Of a stretch of DNA of 8,439 bases, positions 1 through 5,690 are shown one piece after another. Each line of letters opens with the position of its first letter. Position 1 is the stretch's first letter. Below the pieces are notes generated by a model, which saw nothing but the letters and a program-made list of their open reading frames with translations, searched no databases and was not told where the DNA came from. Source of the stretch: Planctomycetota bacterium (GTDB lineage: Bacteria > Planctomycetota > PUPC01 > JABMSA01 > JAUWKK01); assembly GCA_030614245.1 (NCBI GenBank), contig JAUWKK010000102.1, positions 1 to 8,439 of the forward strand, given 5' to 3'. Made by a program: the position numbers and the translations under genes.

Positions 1-147
1 CGCGTTTTCGACATCACCAAGCCACCGCCCGCGCGGCAACTGGAGAAGCTGCCCCACGGCTGGGGCATCGCCGCCGATGACATCGCCGCCGGCCTGTATG
101 CTAATATCGTCGCACAGATAGTCTTGCGGTTCTGGCTGCTTCGTTAA
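1..147 (+). CDS. pgpA: Phosphatidylglycerophosphatase A, C-terminal end (partial)
   Basis: The frame is open from the left edge and ends at TAA 145-147, giving the last 48 residues. The residues RVFDITKPPPARQLEKL, followed by GWGIAADDIAAGLYAN, match the conserved C-terminal half of PgpA: the R-x-F-D-x-x-K-P-x-P motif and the G-I-x-x-D-D-x-x-A-G-L motif before the last membrane helix. PgpA is an inner-membrane enzyme that removes phosphate from phosphatidylglycerophosphate, the last step of phosphatidylglycerol synthesis. The final hydrophobic stretch (ANIVAQIVLRFWLL) fits the closing transmembrane helix, so the C-terminus looks intact. The start and the N-terminal half lie outside the window. 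The gene converges on the truncated oxidoreductase at 191-370, with 43 bp between their ends. The identification rests on motif recognition over a short fragment. Confidence 0.85.
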   Translation, partial: RVFDITKPPPARQLEKLPHGWGIAADDIAAGLYANIVAQIVLRFWLLR

Positions 148-190
148 TCTCTGCTCGGTCTCGCCGACCACCACAGCCAGTGGCCGGTAT

Positions 191-370
191 TCAGTCGAGA
201 GCGGCAAAAGTTTTCACGCCCCATTCGGCCTCGGCCTGGTCGCGGACTTCCGCTCGCCGGGCCATGACTCCGTAGAGGTTCAGCCCCTCCGCGATGCTGA
301 TGGGATACGAATGGAAGTAGTTGCCGGCCAGGCCATAGCCGACGACGGCAACGTTGACTTTGTCAGCCAT
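191..370 (-). pseudogene. Truncated Gfo/Idh/MocA oxidoreductase, N-terminal fragment
   Basis: From ATG 370 the frame encodes 59 residues beginning MADKVNVAVVGYGLAGNYFH and stops at TGA 191-193. The VAVVGYGLAGNYFH segment is a typical G-x-G-x-x-G dinucleotide-binding loop of the Gfo/Idh/MocA superfamily, and ...AEAEWGVKTFAALD corresponds to the region just before the second half of the Rossmann fold. Family members are usually about 330-400 residues, so about 80 % of the protein is missing. The stretch 148-190 does not continue the family in any minus-strand frame that I read, so a deletion is more likely than a simple frameshift. No EKP motif and no catalytic domain are present. It lies 51 bp downstream of the intact oxidoreductase at 422-1456 and could be co-transcribed with it. 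A GTG at 397 would add nine residues, but the family pattern favours 370. No strong ribosome binding site is visible. A functional short protein is possible but less likely. Confidence 0.7.
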
Positions 371-421
371 TATTCGGTTTCTTGAGTAACCCTGCACGAC
401 GACGGAGGCATCCTGGGGGAG

Positions 422-1456
422 CTATTTCCGCAATGGGCGAGGGAGGGGGAGCGGGCAGGTCTTGCCGGTCTCTGCGGCGACCAGCCCGGCTTCGAGTATT
501 TCCTGCGCGTCGCGCGATATCTGCGGGCAGACGAAGCCGTCCATCTCGATGTCCTCGCGGATGACTCTCACGAAGTAGTCCGCTGGATTCGAGCGCCAGA
601 CGGGCAGCCTCGGCACCTTGATCTGCCTGCCGCCCGGGTTCTTTCGGTCGAAGAGATGCAGGCGCTTATCGTTCGTGACGAGCGACCCTTCCGTCCCGCT
701 GACGATGATCGAATATGGAAATCCGCCCACTTGGGTCCACGATGCCTCGAGGATGCTGATCGCAGTGGGATATTTCAGCAGAAGGAGCGCGTTGTCGTCG
801 ACGCGTATGTAATCCTTGACGAGCGTGCCCTTCATCCCGGTGACGGCCTTTGGCTTGCCTTGCAGATATTGGCAGAGGACGGCACCGTAGCAGCAGAAGT
901 CCATCAGCGCGCCGGCTCCGTTCAGGCGCGGGCTGTATAGCCAATCGTAGAAGTATGGCGAGCAGCCGATTTCCTTCGGGCCTTCGTGCGCAAGGTGCTG
1001 GCGAACCTGGTAGACTTCGCCGACCGCCCCGTTCTTCACGAGTTCCACCAGGTGAGCGACGACGGGCGACCAGAAGGTGGGCCAGTTGATCATGAGGTGG
1101 ACCTTTGCCTTGCGGCATGCCTTGAGCATTTTATCAGCATCGTCGAGTTTCGATGCCATCGGCTTCTCACTGATGACGTGGATACCACGCCCCGCGCACG
1201 CGTCGACGACGTTTGCGGTGGCGGCGTTCGTCGTGCAGATCATTGCGATATCAGGCTCGGCCGCATCGAGCATCTTCCTGTAATCGCTGAATACCTTGAC
1301 CTCGGGATGCTCCTTGGCGAACTTCTCGATCAGTGGCTTGTTCGGGTCGCTGGCCGCCACGATCTCGGTGGCCCGGCACTTGGCAAAACGCGCGACGTTG
1401 CCCCACACATGACCATGCACGAGCCCGGCGACAGCCACTTTCAGCTTCTTGGCCAT
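422..1456 (-). CDS. Gfo/Idh/MocA-family NAD(P)-dependent oxidoreductase
   Basis: The protein is a predicted cytoplasmic dehydrogenase of 344 residues, a normal family length. Such enzymes oxidise or reduce sugars, inositols or related alcohols with NAD(P). The Rossmann domain spans about residues 5-120: KLKVAVAGLVHGHVWG is the nucleotide-binding loop, ASDPN (35-39) ends strand 2, and GIHVISEKPMA holds the conserved EKP motif (97-99), whose lysine is catalytic in the family. The C-terminal substrate/dimer domain follows, with GAGALMDFCCYGA (180-192) at the usual substrate-contact position. The loop is unusual: A-G-L-V-H-G-H-V-W replaces the standard G-x-G-x-x-G. The reading frame extends upstream to 1519, but ATG 1456 starts directly before the Rossmann strand and has AGGGGG about 6 nt upstream, which decides the start. 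A promoter lies at 1519-1547. The substrate cannot be read from the sequence. A truncated relative follows downstream. Confidence 0.9.
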   Translation of the reverse strand: MAKKLKVAVAGLVHGHVWGNVARFAKCRATEIVAASDPNKPLIEKFAKEHPEVKVFSDYRKMLDAAEPDIAMICTTNAATANVVDACAGRGIHVISEKPMASKLDDADKMLKACRKAKVHLMINWPTFWSPVVAHLVELVKNGAVGEVYQVRQHLAHEGPKEIGCSPYFYDWLYSPRLNGAGALMDFCCYGAVLCQYLQGKPKAVTGMKGTLVKDYIRVDDNALLLLKYPTAISILEASWTQVGGFPYSIIVSGTEGSLVTNDKRLHLFDRKNPGGRQIKVPRLPVWRSNPADYFVRVIREDIEMDGFVCPQISRDAQEILEAGLVAAETGKTCPLPLPRPLRK

Positions 1457-1518
1457 ATTAGACCCCCTACGATTATGAGCACAACTACATAGCGCGACAG
1501 AGCCTCGCCCAGCGCACA

Positions 1519-1547
1519 ATAATAATGCCCGCGCCGGCGGTAGTCAA
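1519..1547 (-). promoter_or_regulatory. Sigma70-type promoter for the oxidoreductase gene
   Basis: Read on the minus strand, TTGACT (1547-1542) is separated by exactly 17 bp from TATTAT (1524-1519). Each hexamer has five of six consensus bases. The expected transcription start is near 1512, giving a leader of about 55 nt before ATG 1456. It would drive the oxidoreductase gene and probably the truncated fragment after it. Confidence 0.65.
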
Positions 1548-1617
1548 GATAATTCGCTCGTCGAGTTTATCCTTTGGGCCGCCGAGCGACGATGATTTCT
1601 GGCGCGCCGCCATCATT

Positions 1618-1632
1618 CCGAATGGAATTCGG
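1618..1632. promoter_or_regulatory. Short palindrome, possible operator
   Basis: CCGAAT-GGA-ATTCGG is a perfect 6-bp inverted repeat with a 3-bp centre. It lies in the gap between two divergent genes, 12 bp upstream of the candidate -35 box of the purine permease gene. Position and symmetry fit a binding site for a dimeric regulator, but no regulator gene is in the window and chance cannot be excluded. Confidence 0.3.
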
Positions 1633-1644
1633 CCGGTATTTTCC

Positions 1645-1671
1645 TTGAAAGACCATACAGCCGGTGATAAC
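1645..1671 (+). promoter_or_regulatory. Weak promoter candidate for the purine permease gene
   Basis: TTGAAA (1645-1650, five of six) is followed after 15 bp by GATAAC (1666-1671, four of six). The short spacer makes this a weak candidate. It is the best sigma70-like pair I see between the divergent genes on the plus strand, and it would give a leader of about 100 nt that contains the inverted repeat at 1691-1770. Confidence 0.3.
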
Positions 1672-1690
1672 CTTTGCCCATTGGCGGAGC

Positions 1691-1770
1691 GTGTGGAGCA
1701 GCCTTTCCAGGCCTGCCCGCCTCAGGAGGGCTGCTCATGACTTGGCAGGCTGAAAGCCTGCCCCACATGC
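1691..1770. repeat. Compound inverted-repeat element in the permease leader
   Basis: Three structures sit together. GAGCAGCC (1696-1703) pairs perfectly with GGCTGCTC (1729-1736). GGCAGGC-TGAAA-GCCTGCC (1744-1762) is a perfect 7-bp hairpin. The outer flanks GTGTGGAGCAGCC (1691-1703) and GCCTGCCCCACAT (1756-1768) are near-inverted copies of each other, so the element looks like a head-to-head pair of one unit. This resembles REP/BIME-type interspersed elements. A perfect Shine-Dalgarno AGGAGG (1724-1729) lies inside the first hairpin, 7 nt before ATG 1737, which complicates the choice of start for the permease. Whether it is a mobile-type repeat or a true regulatory leader cannot be decided from one copy. 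Confidence 0.6.
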
Positions 1771-1787
1771 GGCGAATGGAGAAGACC

Positions 1788-3170
1788 GTGAACCTGATAA
1801 AGCGTTTCTTCAGGCTGGACGAACTGGGCTCGAACGTGGCAACGGAAGCTCGAGCGGGCCTGGCGACGTTCATGACGATGGCCTATATCATCTTCGTGCA
1901 GCCGGTCATCCTGTCGAAGGCCGGGATGGATGCCGGGTCGGTGATGGTGGCGACGTGCGTCGCATCGGCCATTGCCACGCTTACGATGGGCCTGCTGGCG
2001 AACTACCCCGTCGCGCTCGCGCCCGGTATGGGCACGAACGCCTTCTTCGCATTCATCGTCTGCGGGACGATGGGTGTCGATTGGCAGGTCGCCCTCGGTG
2101 CCGTCTTCATCTCAGGGCTGCTGTTGCTGGTGCTCTCGCTGATCGGGATACGCGAGCAGATACTGAACTCGATTCCGCCGTCGCTCAAGAATGCTATCGC
2201 CGTGGGCATCGGCCTGCTGATTGCGATGGTGGGGTTCCAGTATGCGGGCATAATAGTAGATCACCCTACCGTGCTCGTCCGGATAGGCGACCTGACGCAC
2301 CCGGCGGTGCTGGTCTCGCTTGCCGGGCTGGCGGTCACTCTCGTGCTCGTGGCACTCAACATCCGAGGCGCGGTTCTGATCGGGATCATCGGCACAACCG
2401 CCATGGGCCTGGTCGCCGGTGTCATACCCATGCCGGCAACCGACGGAAGCTGGATAAGCTCCATCGTGCGGTCTCCGCCGAGCATGGCTCCCACGTTCCT
2501 TCAGCTCGATGTCGTCGCGGCATTGAGGGAGGGGCTGTTCTTCATCATTTTCGTCTTTTTCATGCTGGACCTTTTCGACACGATCGGGACGCTCGTGGGG
2601 GTGTCGCAGCAGGCGGGGCTGATGAAGGACGGCAAGCTGCCTCGAGCGAAGGCCGCACTGACATCCGACGCCATCGGGACGATGCTCGGCGCGGCGCTGG
2701 GGACATCCACGGTCACCAGCTATGTCGAGAGCTCGGCCGGCGTGAGCGAAGGTGGCCGCTCGGGGCTTGCGAACGTCGTCACGGCTGCGCTCTTCCTGTT
2801 GGCACTCTTCTTTGCGCCGCTCGTGGCCCTCGTCGGGCGCGAGGTCGTCGTAGAGACCGGCGGCGGCAGACTGTTCCTGCATCCAGCTATTGCACCGGTC
2901 CTGATCATAATGGGCTCGACGATGATGCGGAACATCCGGTGGATCGACTGGGACGATGCGACGGAATGGCTGCCGGCGTTCCTGTGCCTGATCGTAATGC
3001 CCTTCACGCTGAGCATCACGGAGGGCATAGCCTTCGGGTTCATCTCATACGTTCTGCTGAAGCTCGCGACCGGCCGCTTTCGCGACGTGCACCCGCTGAT
3101 GTATGTATTCAGCGCCGCATTTGTGTTCCGTTACGTGATAATGGCGGAGTATCTCGCAGGGGGGAAATGA
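1788..3170 (+). CDS. AzgA/PbuG-type purine (hypoxanthine/guanine/adenine) permease, NCS2 superfamily
   Basis: The product is a multispanning inner-membrane importer of purine bases, likely proton-coupled. From GTG 1788 it has 460 residues, a usual family length. Diagnostic motifs appear in order: ARAGLATFMTMAYIIFVQP (22-40) in the first helix, APGMGTNAFFAF (78-89), DLFDTIGTLVG (261-271) and TSTVTSYVESSAGVSEGG (306-323), whose polar and acidic residues form the substrate site in this family. Hydrophobic segments run throughout, fitting 12-14 helices. The start is ambiguous. GTG 1788 has GGAG 6 nt upstream and begins exactly where family members such as PbuG begin. ATG 1737 is preceded by a perfect AGGAGG, but its extra 17 residues are encoded by the inverted repeat at 1691-1770. 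ATG 1776 has no clear binding site. The gene is divergent from the oxidoreductase and convergent with the FHA operon. The exact base transported is unknown. Confidence 0.92.
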   Translation: MNLIKRFFRLDELGSNVATEARAGLATFMTMAYIIFVQPVILSKAGMDAGSVMVATCVASAIATLTMGLLANYPVALAPGMGTNAFFAFIVCGTMGVDWQVALGAVFISGLLLLVLSLIGIREQILNSIPPSLKNAIAVGIGLLIAMVGFQYAGIIVDHPTVLVRIGDLTHPAVLVSLAGLAVTLVLVALNIRGAVLIGIIGTTAMGLVAGVIPMPATDGSWISSIVRSPPSMAPTFLQLDVVAALREGLFFIIFVFFMLDLFDTIGTLVGVSQQAGLMKDGKLPRAKAALTSDAIGTMLGAALGTSTVTSYVESSAGVSEGGRSGLANVVTAALFLLALFFAPLVALVGREVVVETGGGRLFLHPAIAPVLIIMGSTMMRNIRWIDWDDATEWLPAFLCLIVMPFTLSITEGIAFGFISYVLLKLATGRFRDVHPLMYVFSAAFVFRYVIMAEYLAGGK

Positions 3171-3208
3171 AGACGCGTGTGCCATGCCGTAGGCAGGCGG
3201 GCAATATG

Positions 3209-3225
3209 CCTTCTGGAACAGAAGG
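3209..3225 (+). terminator. Hairpin after the permease gene, possible terminator
   Basis: CCTTCTG-GAA-CAGAAGG is a perfect 7-bp stem with a 3-nt loop, 38 bp after the permease stop. No T-run follows, so intrinsic termination is doubtful. It abuts the first 62-bp repeat and may be part of that repeat family. Confidence 0.35.
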
Positions 3226-3285
3226 GTGCCAGGGTCAACCGACTTGGCGCTCCACGTCCAAGCTGTGCTTGAACGTGCCACCCCG
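3224..3285. repeat. 62-bp structured repeat, copy 1
   Basis: This copy matches 3443-3504 at 61 of 62 positions; the only difference is G instead of C at position 9. The 15-base ends (3224-3238 and 3269-3283) are imperfect inverted repeats (12 of 15). Inside are CTTGG...CCAAG and the small perfect hairpin CAAGC-TGT-GCTTG (3259-3271). The stems suggest a REP-like element. The copies are direct repeats with starts 219 bp apart. Confidence 0.85.
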
Positions 3286-3330
3286 CCGCAAGCCGCCCAC
3301 CAGCCGCAGGAAACGCTCGGGAAAGAGATG

Positions 3331-3364
3331 AAACCACAGATGAACGCGGATGAACGCAGATAAG
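3331..3364. repeat. Short tandem motif, 10-bp period
   Basis: After AAACCA the sequence reads CAGATGAACG, CGGATGAACG, CAGATAAG: two and a half units of about 10 bp. From memory, similar strings built on CAGATGAACACGGAT occur between genes in many environmental genomes, which suggests an interspersed repeat. No gene or clear regulatory site is associated with it here. Confidence 0.5.
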
Positions 3365-3397
3365 ATAGTCGGGCTGTTCAGATGGGCCGTCCGCATT

Positions 3398-3441
3398 CCC
3401 ACGGCGTTGCCGTGGGCTGTTCTATTTCGCCCCGTTGGGGC
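3398..3441. repeat. Paired GTT-loop hairpins
   Basis: Two perfect hairpins share the loop GTT: CCCACGGC-GTT-GCCGTGGG (3398-3416) and GCCCC-GTT-GGGGC (3429-3441), separated by a 12-bp AT-rich spacer (TGTTCTATTTC core). Identical loops and compact spacing suggest one repeat unit rather than two unrelated terminators. It lies directly against the second 62-bp repeat. A role in bidirectional termination between the convergent genes is possible. Confidence 0.6.
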
Positions 3442-3442
3442 T

Positions 3443-3504
3443 GGGTGCCACGGTCAACCGACTTGGCGCTCCACGTCCAAGCTGTGCTTGAACGTGCCAC
3501 CCCG
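3443..3504. repeat. 62-bp structured repeat, copy 2
   Basis: This is the second copy of the element at 3224-3285, same orientation, with one mismatch. Here the 15-base ends (3443-3457 and 3488-3502) pair at 13 of 15 positions, better than in copy 1. It begins 1 bp after the GTT-loop hairpin pair and ends 71 bp from the stop of the FHA gene at 3576. The whole gap 3171-3575 contains repeats and hairpins only; I see no gene in it. Confidence 0.85.
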
Positions 3505-3549
3505 GGTGTTCCCCTGCCACGAGCGCCCGGAGCCGTCAATGGAATCGGC

Positions 3550-3573
3550 AGGCCACCCCGCAGAGGCCTTTTT
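3550..3573 (+). terminator. Weak rho-independent terminator candidate
   Basis: AGGCC (3550-3554) and GGCCT (3565-3569) form a 5-bp stem with a 10-nt loop, followed by TTTT (3570-3573). The stem is short and lies almost 400 bp after the permease stop, so it would only catch read-through before the convergent FHA gene. Confidence 0.3.
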
Positions 3574-3575
3574 GG

Positions 3576-5669
3576 CTACTTGTTCCGCTCCTTGATCTGG
3601 CTCAGCATGTTCATTGCGCCCCCGTAGAGCCTGTGGTCGGGCGTGACGTACCGCAGACATTCCGTGAGCTTCTCCTTGGCCAGCTTGTCGTTCTTGTTGA
3701 AGAACGCCTCGCGTCCGTCGTTATAAAGGCGACGTGCCATCGTCTGAAGCTGTTTGATCACGGTATCGCCGTAGCGCTTTTCAGGGCTCCACTTGCTGGC
3801 TATTCCTGCGAACTTTCTGGCGTCTTGGGGATGGCCGTCGTTGCCTGCCTGCATTGCTTTGTCGGTGTAGAATTTCGCCAGGAACATCGGGTTGTTCTTC
3901 AGTTTCTGGCTCGCGCTCTCAGCCTTGCGCCTGTAGAAGTTGTCCGGGCGGTCGGATAGCAGTTCGGTTAGCTTCTGGCAGATATCGAGTACATCGTTGT
4001 ATTCCTGGCCGTCCAGAGCTGTCTTCAGGCCGGCGTTCAGCTTCATCGCGCTCCCGACGGTCTGAAGGAAGCCGGGCATTGCTCCGTCGGGTAGCTGCTT
4101 ACTGACGAAGCTGATGGCCTCCTCGCCGTTGCCACTGTCGAAAAGCTCGTTGGCGTGCTTGGCCTTCTGCGAATGAATCACCGTGGCTAAGAGCGCATTG
4201 GCTTCCACGTGATAGACGCTTTTCTGCGGGATCTGCTCGAGCTTCGCCTTCGCTTGACCGTAGTTGCTCTGCTCATTCAGGTTGACGGCATCTTCGTATA
4301 GAGTCTTGTCGGCCATTCCCCGTCGGCATTCTTCGAGGGCATCATCGACGGGCTTGGTGTCGTCCACGTATATCCTGGCTTTGCCGTAGGCCTCGATGGC
4401 GGATTCCCACTCTCGGCTGCCCTTCAGTTGCGCGGCTTCGGCCATTGTTTTCTGCGCGCATTCGGTCTTGACTTCCTTGATGAAGTCGAGGCAGGAGGTG
4501 CGGACAGGGCCCTCTCTCAGGATGCGGAGGGCCTTGTATGCATCCTCGATCCTGCCTTCGGCGTGGAGCTTCCTGGCGTATTTGAGGATGCTTTCCTGCT
4601 GGCGCTGCCTCTTAATCCACTTGAGCTTGGCAACTGCATAGCTTTCGGCCTTCGCCGTGCGGAACCTGGCGTCGACTATGTCTTCGAGGTGGCCGTGAAC
4701 GGTCGCCCAATCCAGGCCGCTCATGTCTTCGCCGGCCTTCTCGAAGAGGTCGGCTATCTCCTTGAAGATGCCCGCAACGCTCCTCTGGGGCAGTCTCTGG
4801 TGCATGTCGGCGAAGATTTTCTTGGCGCCCGCGAAGTCGTTCGCATCGAGGGCCTCGATGCCCTTGTCGACTGCCGCGTCATACTTCGCGCCGGGGAACT
4901 TATTCGTCTCGCCCGTGGGAGTGGTCGGCCCCGTCGGCAGGAATGCGAGCAGCAGAACGAGCGCCGTGAGCAAGGCGACCCCTGCCGTAACCATCTGCGT
5001 GACTCTCTTCTTCTTGCGATCGGTATAATAGCCGATCATGTCGGGCTGTCCGATTCCGGCTCCGCCCTTGGGCACGATCTCGACCTCGCGGTCGGTGGCG
5101 GCGTCGCGTATGAACCAGCGGCCGTCGCGCGTGACGAGCTGCGGGCCGACGTGGCGTTCCGGTTCATAGCGCGTCGGCACGAAGTCGCCGTCAACGGGCG
5201 TATCCGAGTCGCTGCCGATGCCCGCCCCGAAGGGCTGTCCGTCGGGCATTGCCGGGCCCTTGTCGGGTTCGCCGTCGGCAAGTGGTATCGGCTCGTCCTG
5301 GCTGGGAAACGGCTGTCCAGCGTCAGCAGCATCGAAGTGGACGCCGCCGGCCGCCTCAACTCCAGAGCCTGGCGGAGGCGCAGCGGCCCCTGTCGCATCG
5401 AAGAGCAGACTGACCCGGCCAATCGTGATCACGTCGTTGTGCTTCAGGTTTGCCACGGACACTCTCATCCCGTTGAGATAGGACCCGTTCGTCGTGCCGA
5501 GGTCGCGGATCGATACCAAGCCGTCACTATTTGTGATCTCGACATGCTCTTTCGAGATGGTAGATGCGGGGATGCTGATGTCGCAATCCGGGCTGCGCCC
5601 GATGATTGAAGCGCCCTCGGGGATCTCGTAGGATCTGCCGAACTCGTCGTCTTTAACAACAAGCCTCAT
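3576..5669 (-). CDS. FHA-domain single-pass membrane protein with C-terminal TPR-like helical repeats
   Basis: The product has 697 residues. An N-terminal forkhead-associated domain (about 1-92) carries all the phosphothreonine-binding landmarks: GRS (24-26), SKEH (39-42), TTNGSYLNG (59-67). A low-complexity Pro/Gly/Asp-rich linker follows (93-170), then a short folded-looking stretch (175-210), basic DRKKKR (217-222), and one transmembrane helix (about 224-244). By the positive-inside rule the FHA domain is cytosolic and the remainder extracytoplasmic. Residues 262-697 are almost entirely helical with TPR-like pairs, for example near 262-292, 362-388, 457-484, 596-626 and 645-672 (A-x-x-A-L/F spacing); the repeats are degenerate. 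ATG 5669 has GGAG 7 nt upstream and starts right at the FHA fold. It lies 21 bp after the other FHA gene and is the last gene of the likely tadC operon. I infer a scaffold linking a phosphoprotein to envelope machinery; the partner is unknown. Confidence 0.88.
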   Translation of the reverse strand: MRLVVKDDEFGRSYEIPEGASIIGRSPDCDISIPASTISKEHVEITNSDGLVSIRDLGTTNGSYLNGMRVSVANLKHNDVITIGRVSLLFDATGAAAPPPGSGVEAAGGVHFDAADAGQPFPSQDEPIPLADGEPDKGPAMPDGQPFGAGIGSDSDTPVDGDFVPTRYEPERHVGPQLVTRDGRWFIRDAATDREVEIVPKGGAGIGQPDMIGYYTDRKKKRVTQMVTAGVALLTALVLLLAFLPTGPTTPTGETNKFPGAKYDAAVDKGIEALDANDFAGAKKIFADMHQRLPQRSVAGIFKEIADLFEKAGEDMSGLDWATVHGHLEDIVDARFRTAKAESYAVAKLKWIKRQRQQESILKYARKLHAEGRIEDAYKALRILREGPVRTSCLDFIKEVKTECAQKTMAEAAQLKGSREWESAIEAYGKARIYVDDTKPVDDALEECRRGMADKTLYEDAVNLNEQSNYGQAKAKLEQIPQKSVYHVEANALLATVIHSQKAKHANELFDSGNGEEAISFVSKQLPDGAMPGFLQTVGSAMKLNAGLKTALDGQEYNDVLDICQKLTELLSDRPDNFYRRKAESASQKLKNNPMFLAKFYTDKAMQAGNDGHPQDARKFAGIASKWSPEKRYGDTVIKQLQTMARRLYNDGREAFFNKNDKLAKEKLTECLRYVTPDHRLYGGAMNMLSQIKERNK

Positions 5670-5690
5670 TCTTTGTCTCCACGCGCCGCA

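Noticed and set aside
148..190. Frameshifted continuation of the truncated oxidoreductase
   Set aside because: None of the minus-strand frames I translated through this stretch gives the expected continuation of the Rossmann fold.
1672..1787. Purine riboswitch before the purine permease
   Set aside because: The leader hairpins consist of GC-rich inverted repeats. I could not find the three-helix junction core expected of a purine aptamer.
1955..3331. 458-codon frame on the plus strand in a second register of the permease gene
   Set aside because: It overlaps the permease completely and is extremely Arg/His/Gly-rich. The permease frame has all its family motifs.
3224..3504. CRISPR array
   Set aside because: There are only two repeat copies, of 62 bp, with a 157-bp interval that itself contains other repeats, and no cas gene is present.
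4428..5609. 393-codon open frame on the plus strand
   Set aside because: It is the complement of the 697-residue FHA gene, whose FHA motifs, TM helix and ribosome binding site are convincing. The plus-strand product has no recognisable domain.
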